Positions 32,317 through 39,819 of a DNA stretch of 41,982 nucleotides are shown here, piece after piece. The stretch is from positions 1 to 41,982 of the forward strand of contig SVNW01000027.1 in the NCBI GenBank assembly GCA_015066745.1, read 5' to 3'. How positions within the stretch are numbered: position 1 is the first letter of the stretch; every line of letters begins with the position of its first letter. Under the pieces are notes generated by a model. It saw only the letters and a program-made list of their open reading frames with translations. It ran no database searches and had not been told where the DNA came from. This DNA is from Ruminococcus sp. (GTDB taxonomy: Bacteria > Bacillota > Clostridia > Oscillospirales > Ruminococcaceae). Made by a program: the position numbers and the translations under genes.

Positions 32317-33129
32317 CTATTTTCTGAGTTGCCAGAACGCTACTGCACTTGCGGCTGCAACGTTAAGCGAATCAACACCTTCTGCCATAGGAATTCTTAC
32401 TGTATAATCGGCGCTTTTTATTGTAGACATTTTTAAACCTTCGCCTTCTGTGCCGAGTATGATCGCTATTTTATCTTCGGAATTCAATCTCTCGTCATCT
32501 ATATCGACTGTATTGTCATGAAGCGCCATAGCTACTGTTTTAAATCCCATATTTTTAAGCACGTCCACATATTCGGGCGGATCACATTCAAAATAAGTCC
32601 ATGGCATTTTGAAAACAGTACCCATACTTACACGAACAGAACGTCTGTACAACGGATCACTGCAGGCAGGCGTCAACAGTACTGCATCAATGTTCAGAGC
32701 TGCAGCCGAGCGTATGATCGCACCTACATTTGTCTGATTCATTACATCTTCAAGTATCGCAATTCGTGACGCATTTTTACATACACTTTCAAGCGTCGGA
32801 AGTTCTTTTCTGCGCATTGCACACAAAACGCCCTGTATCAGCTTAAAGCCTGTAAGATTTGTAAGTATATCAGAATCAGCCGTGTATATCGGAACATCTT
32901 TGCAACGTTCTACGATATCTTTTGCCTGACCTTCTATGTATTTTCTTTCAATAAGCACAGAAAGCGGTTCGTAGCCTGCATCAAGTGCCAGTCTTATTAC
33001 TTTCGGGCTTTCAGCTATAAAAATTCCGATTTCCGGCTCAAACCAACGTTTTAACTGTATTTCATTACATGACGTATACGGCTTTAGTTCGGGTAATGAC
33101 AAATCGTTTATCTCAATTATATTTGGCAT
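32317..33129 (-). CDS. SpoU-family (TrmH/RlmB-like) 2'-O-ribose RNA methyltransferase
   Basis: This 270-residue enzyme transfers a methyl group from S-adenosylmethionine to a ribose 2'-hydroxyl in rRNA or tRNA. The three SPOUT motifs are present: NQTNVGAIIRSAAAL, ILGTEGEGL and VRIPMAEGVDSLNVAAASAVAFW, forming the trefoil knot and cofactor site. The N-terminal ~100 residues are a substrate-binding region. The start at 33127-33129 (MPNIIEIN) has CAAGGAGAAAA upstream. A longer frame to 33261 would overlap the PARG gene and lacks a ribosome site. It is the middle gene of a leftward unit. The RNA target cannot be told from sequence. Confidence 0.93.
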   Translation of the reverse strand: MPNIIEINDLSLPELKPYTSCNEIQLKRWFEPEIGIFIAESPKVIRLALDAGYEPLSVLIERKYIEGQAKDIVERCKDVPIYTADSDILTNLTGFKLIQGVLCAMRRKELPTLESVCKNASRIAILEDVMNQTNVGAIIRSAAALNIDAVLLTPACSDPLYRRSVRVSMGTVFKMPWTYFECDPPEYVDVLKNMGFKTVAMALHDNTVDIDDERLNSEDKIAIILGTEGEGLKMSTIKSADYTVRIPMAEGVDSLNVAAASAVAFWQLRK

Positions 33130-33157
33130 ATTTTCTCCTTGACTTAAATGTGATTTA

Positions 33158-33970
33158 TTATATTTTAAAAGTTTCTCTGAATGCAGTGATGTTTTTTCCT
33201 GTTTCCGAGCCATATACCGCAAAACAGATTTCATCAAAACACTTTCCAAGCTCTTCTTCAACTATAACCTGCCTGAAACACTCTGACACTTCTTTTGGAT
33301 TGTTTCCAAATGCTCCGCAACCCCACGCACCGAAAATAAGATTGTCATAGCCATTTATCATCGCTATTTTCATCATTATTCTTATTCGGCGTGTTATGGT
33401 TTCATTTATCGTCTTTTTAGATGCAAACAGTGCGGCACCTCTTCTGTTTGGTGCAGGGAGTGTAATAACCGATGTCATAAAATAATCTTTGACAAGATTG
33501 CATTTTTCATCTCTGAACACACAAACATTTGGCGAAAGCAACATATAATCCGATTCTACAGGGCTTATATGAGTATTGTTGTACTTGTACATTTCAGATG
33601 CATTTTCTGAAGTTAATGAACTGTACAATGTACTGCATCTGCAAAGCGCTTCTTCCTGAGCGTTTGCACCGAATCTGAACCCGCCTCCGGGATTGTGAGC
33701 ATTTGCAAAATTCATCACAAGTGTTTTTTCATACCTTTTTGCAGCTTTGAACGAATCTTCATTTGTAACAATAATTTTGCAGATTTCATCTCTTCGCTTA
33801 TAATCACGTATTTCTTCAGCCAATACTTGCTGAGTCTCTTTTACAGAATATACTTTTACTTCGCTGTAGTCTGCATTCGGAAGAATGATCTCTGTATCTG
33901 TGTCCGGTAATTTATACTTTTTTTCCTGAGTTATTTTTATGGTTTCGTTAGCTATCTGTATGTTGTTCAT
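33158..33970 (-). CDS. Microbial poly(ADP-ribose) glycohydrolase (TIGR02452/DUF2263)
   Basis: This 270-residue macrodomain-fold enzyme has the bacterial PARG signature: FANAHNPGGGFRFG (GGG 95-97) followed by AQEEAL (catalytic QEE 105-107). The C-terminal YDNLIFGAWGCGAFGNNP is the macrodomain ribose/phosphate loop. It cleaves ADP-ribose polymers or ADP-ribosylated products. The length is in range. AAAAGGAGG precedes the ATG at 33970 and a consensus promoter lies at 34010-34038. No ADP-ribosyltransferase is in the window, so its partner is elsewhere, or it protects against foreign ADP-ribosylation; that is inferred. Confidence 0.92.
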   Translation of the reverse strand: MNNIQIANETIKITQEKKYKLPDTDTEIILPNADYSEVKVYSVKETQQVLAEEIRDYKRRDEICKIIVTNEDSFKAAKRYEKTLVMNFANAHNPGGGFRFGANAQEEALCRCSTLYSSLTSENASEMYKYNNTHISPVESDYMLLSPNVCVFRDEKCNLVKDYFMTSVITLPAPNRRGAALFASKKTINETITRRIRIMMKIAMINGYDNLIFGAWGCGAFGNNPKEVSECFRQVIVEEELGKCFDEICFAVYGSETGKNITAFRETFKI

Positions 33971-34009
33971 AGTCTGCCTCCTTTTGAATTAATGTTAAAT
34001 ATATCTTAA

Positions 34010-34038
34010 ATGATACTTTACTCCAAAGAGATTGTCAA
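34010..34038 (-). promoter_or_regulatory. Promoter of the PARG-SpoU-phosphoesterase unit
   Basis: On the minus strand, TTGACA (complement 34033-34038) and TATCAT (34010-34015) have a 17-bp spacer. It lies between the PARG gene and the end of the helicase gene. Confidence 0.75.
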
Positions 34039-34060
34039 TACATTTTATGAAAAAAATCAC

Positions 34061-36310
34061 TCAACTCCCCCAATACCTCTCCAACGCATCAGTACAATAC
34101 GTCAGAATATCCGAGATATCATTTTCATCAAAAGTTTTCATTATACACTTATCGATCTGTATCACGCCAAGATATTTGGAATGTCTCATATACCCCATTC
34201 CTTCAAATCTTTTAAACGGGCTTGCAAGAATAAGTCTTTCGACATCTTTGGCAGTATATCCGCCTTTTGTAAAAATACAGGGTTTCTTCTCAGCTATAAG
34301 TCCGTTTTTTATTCTGTCCTCATAGTACCATGCAAATGATTCTGCAACATCTGACAGTAAAGCTTCTCCCCTTTCATTCATGCATGAAATAAATGAGATC
34401 AGAAATACCGGTTTGTATGAGTATGACATCTGCATTTCATTACAAAATTCAAGAAACAGCTGTTTTCTGTTGCTTGGTGTGATCTCCGTCCAGCCAAATT
34501 TCTCACAATATTCTTTTACTCGTTTGCGTTCAAAATAATGTAATGTTTTGTGTTCGCTTATCGGAACATTCATATCAGGAACAATTTTCCCTTCTTTGAT
34601 ATAACGGCTTATAGTTTCTTCCTGTGCAGATACATGACGGATAAGCTCCATTTCAGAATACATTTTATTTGCTTTGTCCTGCCAGTTGAATATATCTATC
34701 ACTTCATAATCCATCGCATAAACAGGAAAATCTATGAGTACTGCAGGCTTGTTTCCTTTTTGAAACATATCTTTGTCCCATTCTATAGCATGCTTTGTTC
34801 CGAGTACAAGACCGCCCGGAACATATTCGGAAATGTTCAGAAGACGATGCAGAGAATATGCACTGTTAAACATATTTGCATTGTCAACAAAATCAAATAC
34901 CATAAGGAATTCTTTGTCTTTATGAAGTCGCATTCCACGTCCGAGTTGTTGCATATATATTGTCTTTGACATAGTAGGGCGTGCCATAAATAATACTTCT
35001 GTTATCGGGCTGTCCCAGCCTTCATTGAGCAGATCGCAGGCACAAAGAACCTGAATTTTCCGCTGTGAATAATCATCAAGGATCTGTTTTCTGACTGCTG
35101 TTTTTATTCCGCCTGATACAGCTTTTGCTTTTACACCACGTTCGCAAAGCATATCTGAGAGCACTTCTGCATGTTTTACGGAAGTGCAGAAGATAACAGC
35201 AGATTTTCCGTTTGCGTATTCGATATATGTATCCGCTATAAGATTGTTTCTGTCGGGAACCATGATAGTTTCTTCAAGGTCAAGAGCGTTATACTTAAAA
35301 CCGTTGATCCTTACATCTGACATATTGATATTTGTCTTGATTCGGATACAGCGTACAGGGCAAAGTACACCTGTTTCTACAGCTTCTTTTATATTGAGTT
35401 TATGGGCAAAATTCTGAAATATTTCAAGCAGGTCTTCACCGTCTGCACGTTCAGGAGTAGCAGTTAGTCCCAATGTAAATTTCGGGTGAAAATAAGTAAG
35501 AATTTTTCTGTAACTCTTAGCCGACGCATGATGACATTCATCAATAATAAGATAGTCAAAATCATTCGGGTCAAACTGTTCAAGATTTCTGATAATACTC
35601 TGTACACTCGCACATACAACAAACGAATCTGTATCATGGTATTCATCGTAAAATCTGCCGACAGATACACCCTGCCATAGCTTTTCAAAATTTGAAACGC
35701 CCTGCTCAACAAGTTCTTTTGTGTGGGCAAGAAACAAAACACGTTTGCCTGTCTGCTTTGCATCAAGTACACCTATTGCAGATTTTCCTGAACCTGTTGC
35801 TCCCTGTACCAAAGCTATGGTCTTTCCGTTTTCACGCATTTTCACAAGGTTTGCAAGCGCTTCCTCCTGATGTTCTCTTAACTTAAAGACTTCCCCTTTC
35901 TGCTTTGGAGTATCTCCGTCAAAATACGTCAAAGCAGGTGAATAACCAAGAAATGTGATAAGTTCGTCTTTCACTCTTTCAGGAGTTTTATATATCTGAT
36001 AGTCGGTCCATCTGAATACCTTCCAGCCCTCAAAAATCATGCTGTTTTGCTTTAGCAGATCATCAATATACTTTTCTCTTGAAACTTTACCCGGATCGTG
36101 CCATGTTTCACCGTCTATCTCAAAAGCTATCTTTTCATCATCGGTCATTACCGCAAAGTCAATAGTTCTGTGATTTCCGTAAATGTCAACAAAGGGGTGC
36201 TGTAAGTATACAAACTGTCCTTTTTCAACTCCGAACACATCACAAAAAAGCTGTACAAACTGTTCTTCTGCACCACTGTTTCCGGCATTTTCAGACATTG
36301 TTACTTTCAT
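34061..36310 (-). CDS. Nuclease-fold plus SF2 helicase
   Basis: This 749-residue protein has an N-terminal PD-(D/E)xK-like part (~15-125) with D51 in HRTIDFAV and E64/D66 in AFEIDGETWHD, similar to Vsr/DUF559-type domains that carry a nuclease core. A superfamily 2 helicase follows: Walker A GATGSGKS (170-177), FLAHTKELVEQ, DECHH, GLTATPER, then the C-terminal lobe with VIFCTS and QQLGRGMRLH. The last ~200 residues are unassigned. It resembles type III/restriction-type helicases with an added nuclease and might cut or unwind foreign or damaged DNA. No methyltransferase accompanies it. It starts 20 bp inside the upstream MazG-like gene, so the pair is coupled. Confidence 0.88.
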   Translation of the reverse strand: MKVTMSENAGNSGAEEQFVQLFCDVFGVEKGQFVYLQHPFVDIYGNHRTIDFAVMTDDEKIAFEIDGETWHDPGKVSREKYIDDLLKQNSMIFEGWKVFRWTDYQIYKTPERVKDELITFLGYSPALTYFDGDTPKQKGEVFKLREHQEEALANLVKMRENGKTIALVQGATGSGKSAIGVLDAKQTGKRVLFLAHTKELVEQGVSNFEKLWQGVSVGRFYDEYHDTDSFVVCASVQSIIRNLEQFDPNDFDYLIIDECHHASAKSYRKILTYFHPKFTLGLTATPERADGEDLLEIFQNFAHKLNIKEAVETGVLCPVRCIRIKTNINMSDVRINGFKYNALDLEETIMVPDRNNLIADTYIEYANGKSAVIFCTSVKHAEVLSDMLCERGVKAKAVSGGIKTAVRKQILDDYSQRKIQVLCACDLLNEGWDSPITEVLFMARPTMSKTIYMQQLGRGMRLHKDKEFLMVFDFVDNANMFNSAYSLHRLLNISEYVPGGLVLGTKHAIEWDKDMFQKGNKPAVLIDFPVYAMDYEVIDIFNWQDKANKMYSEMELIRHVSAQEETISRYIKEGKIVPDMNVPISEHKTLHYFERKRVKEYCEKFGWTEITPSNRKQLFLEFCNEMQMSYSYKPVFLISFISCMNERGEALLSDVAESFAWYYEDRIKNGLIAEKKPCIFTKGGYTAKDVERLILASPFKRFEGMGYMRHSKYLGVIQIDKCIMKTFDENDISDILTYCTDALERYWGS

Positions 36311-36620
36311 CTTCGATTACTCCTTTTAGAAGCAGTCTTTTTTCAAAACCGCCACGTTCTTCTGCTTTTTTCGCACGAAGTTTCTCAAGTTCATCAACCG
36401 AATAACCCCTTGCAACTGTAATAGCATATACCACTTCAAGAAGGTCTGCAAGTTCCTCAAGGGATTTGTCCTCCTGATATTCATTTAGTTCTTCACTCAG
36501 TTTTTTATCAAGATATTTGATATATGTATCCTTATCCATAACTTCAACAATGCACTTTTTACCCGACTTTTCTATGATTTCAGGAATGAGATCCCTGACA
36601 AGTTTGTTATATTTGATCAT
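36291..36620 (-). CDS. MazG-like NTP pyrophosphohydrolase (phosphoribosyl-ATP PPase type)
   Basis: This 109-residue protein has the all-alpha NTP pyrophosphatase motif: KYNKLVRDLIPEIIEKSG, then EELNEYQEDKSLEELADLLEVVYA, in which the EExxE...ExxD residues bind magnesium. It hydrolyses non-canonical or surplus nucleoside triphosphates. The start at 36618-36620 is set by GGGAGGAA; an earlier frame is unlikely. It overlaps the nuclease-helicase gene by 20 bp, an arrangement that suggests nucleotide clean-up and DNA processing act together, possibly in defence. That link is inferred. Its promoter is at 36699-36727. Confidence 0.88.
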   Translation of the reverse strand: MIKYNKLVRDLIPEIIEKSGKKCIVEVMDKDTYIKYLDKKLSEELNEYQEDKSLEELADLLEVVYAITVARGYSVDELEKLRAKKAEERGGFEKRLLLKGVIEDESNNV

Positions 36621-36698
36621 ATAAATTCCTCCCGAATAATACCAAACAATAAAAATATATATTTTTTTCGTCACTATAACGTTGTATATTTTTATCAT

Positions 36699-36727
36699 AT
36701 TATACAACAAAAATATTATTATGTCAA
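36699..36727 (-). promoter_or_regulatory. Promoter of the MazG-helicase unit
   Basis: On the minus strand, TTGACA (complement 36722-36727) and TATAAT (36699-36704) are perfect with a 17-bp spacer. Confidence 0.8.
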
Positions 36728-36765
36728 TGATTATAAATACGAATTCGCCAAATAAGCCTGCAAAA

Positions 36766-36831
36766 AAAAGATACAGCTATTTTTATGGTTATAAGCAATA
36801 ACTCTATAACCGTATAAAAGCTGTATCTTTT
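36766..36831. terminator. Long-stem terminator
   Basis: AAAAGATACAGCT (36766-36778) pairs with AGCTGTATCTTTT (36819-36831); inner TTATGGTTATA/TATAACCGTATAA pairing extends it. T-runs exist on both sides. It ends the secreted nucleotidase gene. Confidence 0.88.
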
Positions 36832-36857
36832 CATTTTCTAAAATAAAAATTTATATA

Positions 36858-38747
36858 TTACTTTCTTTTGCGTGAACACACCATTGCTATTCCTGTTACA
36901 GCCATAACACAAACAACGATACCTGTTAATCCGGTGTCACCTGTTGCCGGAGAGCTTTGTACTTTAGTAGTTGTTGCTGCTTTTGTTGTTGTCGTAGCTT
37001 TAGTTGTCGTTTCTGTGGTTGTTGTCGCAGTAGTTGTAGTAATTTCATTTTCCTCAGCAGGCTTCTGTGTGTATATTTTTATTCTGCCCTGACTTTCTGC
37101 ATATTCCTGACCGATAACGCCACCGAGATCATCATTCAGATATGTGATGAGTGCAGCATTATCAAGGCTTATACTGTCAAGAAGAAGCTTGTTGTCGAGG
37201 AACATATTATAACCATCTCCGCCATTTTTGATGATATAGTTATTGGTTGCAAGAGTATAGGTTTTATTCAGGTCAAGCGGAACGCCGTTTACCATAACAT
37301 TCTTTACACGATACTCACCGTCAACACTTATGAATTCTTCGTTTTCATTTATTTTGACAGTAGACGGAAGATAGCTGTGAATTTCATATGTAAGTCCTGA
37401 TACCTGGAGGAAACCGCCTGATGCATCAGGGTGTTCCATTGCACCAAATTCCAGAGCATTAAGGATATCCTGTCCTGTTGCTTCGGTCATACATATTTCG
37501 TTACAGTACGGGTGAACAGTGATAAACATACCATATGTGATATCGCCCTTGTTTATGTTTGCTCTCACACCACCGCCATTTGTAATACCTATATCAGCAC
37601 CGGTGATAGCTCTGTATGCATCTGCACAATAGTCACCGAGATTTGTTTCCTGCATACGCACAAGTCTTACTCCCGGATTTTCCGGATCAACAGCTATAAG
37701 GTCAACCTCTGTCTTTCCGACAACCTTATTTACAGATTCATCATATTCTTTCTTAACTTCAGCTATCATATCAGCTACTCTGTTGTAACTTGCTGTTTCT
37801 GAAGGATTTGAATTTTCGGTATATACATATTCATCCTTAGAAATAAGTTCTGCAGAAATTCCGTTATCATCAATTGTTACAGCACCAAAATTACTTAATT
37901 TTGTTCCTGTTGATGACAGAAGAACCGATTCATTGTTTTTATCAGAATATTTCTCGCCTTCGATAACACTATGAGAATGGCCGTCAATAAACATATCTAT
38001 ACCTGTTGTATTTGCTATAACCAGATCTGATGTCCAGGCGTTACCCTCGCCTATACCAAGATGACCGAGAGCAATAACATAATCAGCACCTTCACTTTTT
38101 ACCTTATCAACAGTTTTCTGAACGGTGTCATACAGCTCCTGACCATTATCTCCAGGACAAAATCCATATATATACTCGCCCTTATCATTCTGAAAATATT
38201 TTGGTGTTGAACTTGTAATAGTTGCAGGAGTTGTAATTCCAACAAAAGCAATTTTTACTCCGTCCACTTCTCTGATAACTGATTCTGAAAGAACAGGTTC
38301 CTTTGAAGGAAGAGAAACAAAATTTGAAGAAATAACTTCAAACTCCGAAAGCTCTGCAAGTTCAAAGAAACGATCCATACCGTAATCATACTCATGGTTT
38401 CCGGGAACTGCAACATCATAGTCAAGTTCATTCATTATATCGATAAGATATTCACCACTGCTTACCGTACCAATAACATCACCCTGAGTGTAGTCACCTG
38501 CATCAACTAAAAGAGTTTTATATCCTTCACTCTCAAGTTTTGCCCGGTATGCCGCAAGGTCAGCATAGCCAAATGTATCTTCATCTGCGTCAATACCACA
38601 ATGTGCATCATTTGTATGCAGAATCACGATACCCTTACCATCATTTTTGGACGCATCTCCGACTGTTTCCTGTGCTGAAACAACAGTAACCGAAGAAAGC
38701 GTAAACAGCGTTGAAAATAAAGCTGTAGCCAGTTTTTTTAATTTCAT
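36858..38747 (-). CDS. Secreted 5'-nucleotidase/metallophosphatase with wall-sorting-like tail
   Basis: This 629-residue protein starts at MKLKKLAT (38745-38747, preceded by AAAAGGGG) with a signal peptide ending near VSA-QET. The metallophosphatase domain has ILHTNDAHCG, VDAGDYTQGD, GNHEYDYGMD and HSHSVIEG; the nucleotidase C-terminal domain has TNGGGVRANINKGDITYG. It releases phosphate from extracellular nucleotides. A Thr-rich linker (repeated TTTT/TTK) leads to SPATGDTG, a membrane segment and RKRK, a layout like an LPxTG anchor but with SPATG at the motif. Whether a sortase uses it is uncertain; a plain membrane anchor is the alternative. A consensus promoter lies at 38802-38830. Confidence 0.92.
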   Translation of the reverse strand: MKLKKLATALFSTLFTLSSVTVVSAQETVGDASKNDGKGIVILHTNDAHCGIDADEDTFGYADLAAYRAKLESEGYKTLLVDAGDYTQGDVIGTVSSGEYLIDIMNELDYDVAVPGNHEYDYGMDRFFELAELSEFEVISSNFVSLPSKEPVLSESVIREVDGVKIAFVGITTPATITSSTPKYFQNDKGEYIYGFCPGDNGQELYDTVQKTVDKVKSEGADYVIALGHLGIGEGNAWTSDLVIANTTGIDMFIDGHSHSVIEGEKYSDKNNESVLLSSTGTKLSNFGAVTIDDNGISAELISKDEYVYTENSNPSETASYNRVADMIAEVKKEYDESVNKVVGKTEVDLIAVDPENPGVRLVRMQETNLGDYCADAYRAITGADIGITNGGGVRANINKGDITYGMFITVHPYCNEICMTEATGQDILNALEFGAMEHPDASGGFLQVSGLTYEIHSYLPSTVKINENEEFISVDGEYRVKNVMVNGVPLDLNKTYTLATNNYIIKNGGDGYNMFLDNKLLLDSISLDNAALITYLNDDLGGVIGQEYAESQGRIKIYTQKPAEENEITTTTATTTTETTTKATTTTKAATTTKVQSSPATGDTGLTGIVVCVMAVTGIAMVCSRKRK

Positions 38748-38801
38748 ACTCAAACCCCTTTTTCTGATTTTTTTTAGTAGTATTCCTATCATATACTATC
38801 T

Positions 38802-38830
38802 ATTATAATCTTTCTTTTTTTCATTGTCAA
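38802..38830 (-). promoter_or_regulatory. Promoter of the secreted nucleotidase
   Basis: On the minus strand, TTGACA (complement 38825-38830) and TATAAT (38802-38807) are perfect with a 17-bp spacer. Confidence 0.8.
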
Positions 38831-38922
38831 TAGTATTAAAAAAATTTATCATAAGTAATTACAGGGCTTATGCACATTGCGTTATACTTATCATATGTTT
38901 TTTAAATTTTTTTAACATAAAT

Positions 38923-38972
38923 AAAAAACGCTTTCAAGAACCGGTGACATACCGTAACTTAAAAGCGTCATT
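38923..38972 (-). terminator. Terminator of the TetR gene
   Basis: On the minus strand, GACGCTTTTAAGTTACGG pairs with CCGGTTCTTGAAAGCGTT with mismatches, then TTTTATT. It lies just past the stop of the regulator. Confidence 0.75.
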
Positions 38973-38974
38973 AT

Positions 38975-39637
38975 TTATTTTACAAAAGCATTTTTCAGAT
39001 ATCCACAAAATCTCTCAAAAACCATATCACCTTCATTTTTATAGTCAGTGGAAAGTATATGATTTATGATCTTTTCACGCACATCCTTCGGGACTTCATA
39101 TATTTTCATAATCGCGTCAATACAGCTTGATACTCTCTGTTCAAATGTAACTATTTCTGTATTTTCTGTTAAAAACATTGAATACTCTATTCCGAACGCA
39201 ATATTTTCAGCCATTATAAAATCGACTTCAGTCCACTGCGGACGATACTTTCCGAATACCTTCATAGCTCTGCGTGTGTCATTTTTACGAATAATTTCTA
39301 TTGACATAGAATGTGTATATGCTGAAATCATCAGATCCGATATATTAGGATTTTTCATACATACCGACGCAAACATAGTAAGTTCGAGAAGATACGCAAT
39401 TATCGGAGTTTCATCATCATTGTTTGTTTCATTTTCTTCAACCTGACACTGAAACTTACAGAGTTCTCTTACAAGTCCTGCAAGAAGATGCTCTTTTGTA
39501 GGATAATGAAATGTAAGATTACCTGTACTTATATCCAGTTTATTTGCTATTGCTGTAACATATGCTGAAGTATATCCTTTTTCCAAAAAAAGTTCAGTCG
39601 CACATTGTAAGATTTCAAGTTTTGTATTATTTGCCAT
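38975..39637 (-). CDS. TetR/AcrR-family transcriptional regulator
   Basis: This 220-residue protein has the N-terminal TetR helix-turn-helix: ILQCATELFLEKGYTSAYVTAIANKL and then DISTGNLTFHYPTKEHLL, with the FHYPTK recognition turn. The C-terminal ligand domain is not attributable. The start is taken as the second ATG (39635-39637, MANNTK) because GGGGGATG lies at a proper distance; the first ATG at 39646 overlaps that site. It has a consensus promoter at 39710-39738. Whether it controls the nearby nucleotidase or serpin is unknown. Confidence 0.92.
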   Translation of the reverse strand: MANNTKLEILQCATELFLEKGYTSAYVTAIANKLDISTGNLTFHYPTKEHLLAGLVRELCKFQCQVEENETNNDDETPIIAYLLELTMFASVCMKNPNISDLMISAYTHSMSIEIIRKNDTRRAMKVFGKYRPQWTEVDFIMAENIAFGIEYSMFLTENTEIVTFEQRVSSCIDAIMKIYEVPKDVREKIINHILSTDYKNEGDMVFERFCGYLKNAFVK

Positions 39638-39709
39638 TGCAAACATCCCCCATTTATTAATTACAATTTATTATTTTTTAACAATTACTTTTAACATAAC
39701 AATATATTA

Positions 39710-39738
39710 ATTATATACTCAAATAACAAATATGTCAA
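39710..39738 (-). promoter_or_regulatory. Promoter of the TetR gene
   Basis: On the minus strand, TTGACA (complement 39733-39738) and TATAAT (39710-39715) are perfect with a 17-bp spacer. Confidence 0.8.
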
Positions 39739-39756
39739 TATTCCAATAATCCAAAA

Positions 39757-39801
39757 AATAAAACCGTTCATAAAAAAATGCTGTATAATGAACGGTTTTA
39801 G
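39757..39801 (-). terminator. Terminator of the serpin gene
   Basis: AAAACCGTTCAT pairs with ATGAACGGTTTT around a loop; on the minus strand TTTTATTTTTTGG follows. Confidence 0.85.
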
Positions 39802-39819
39802 TGTTATAAAATTTTCTTT

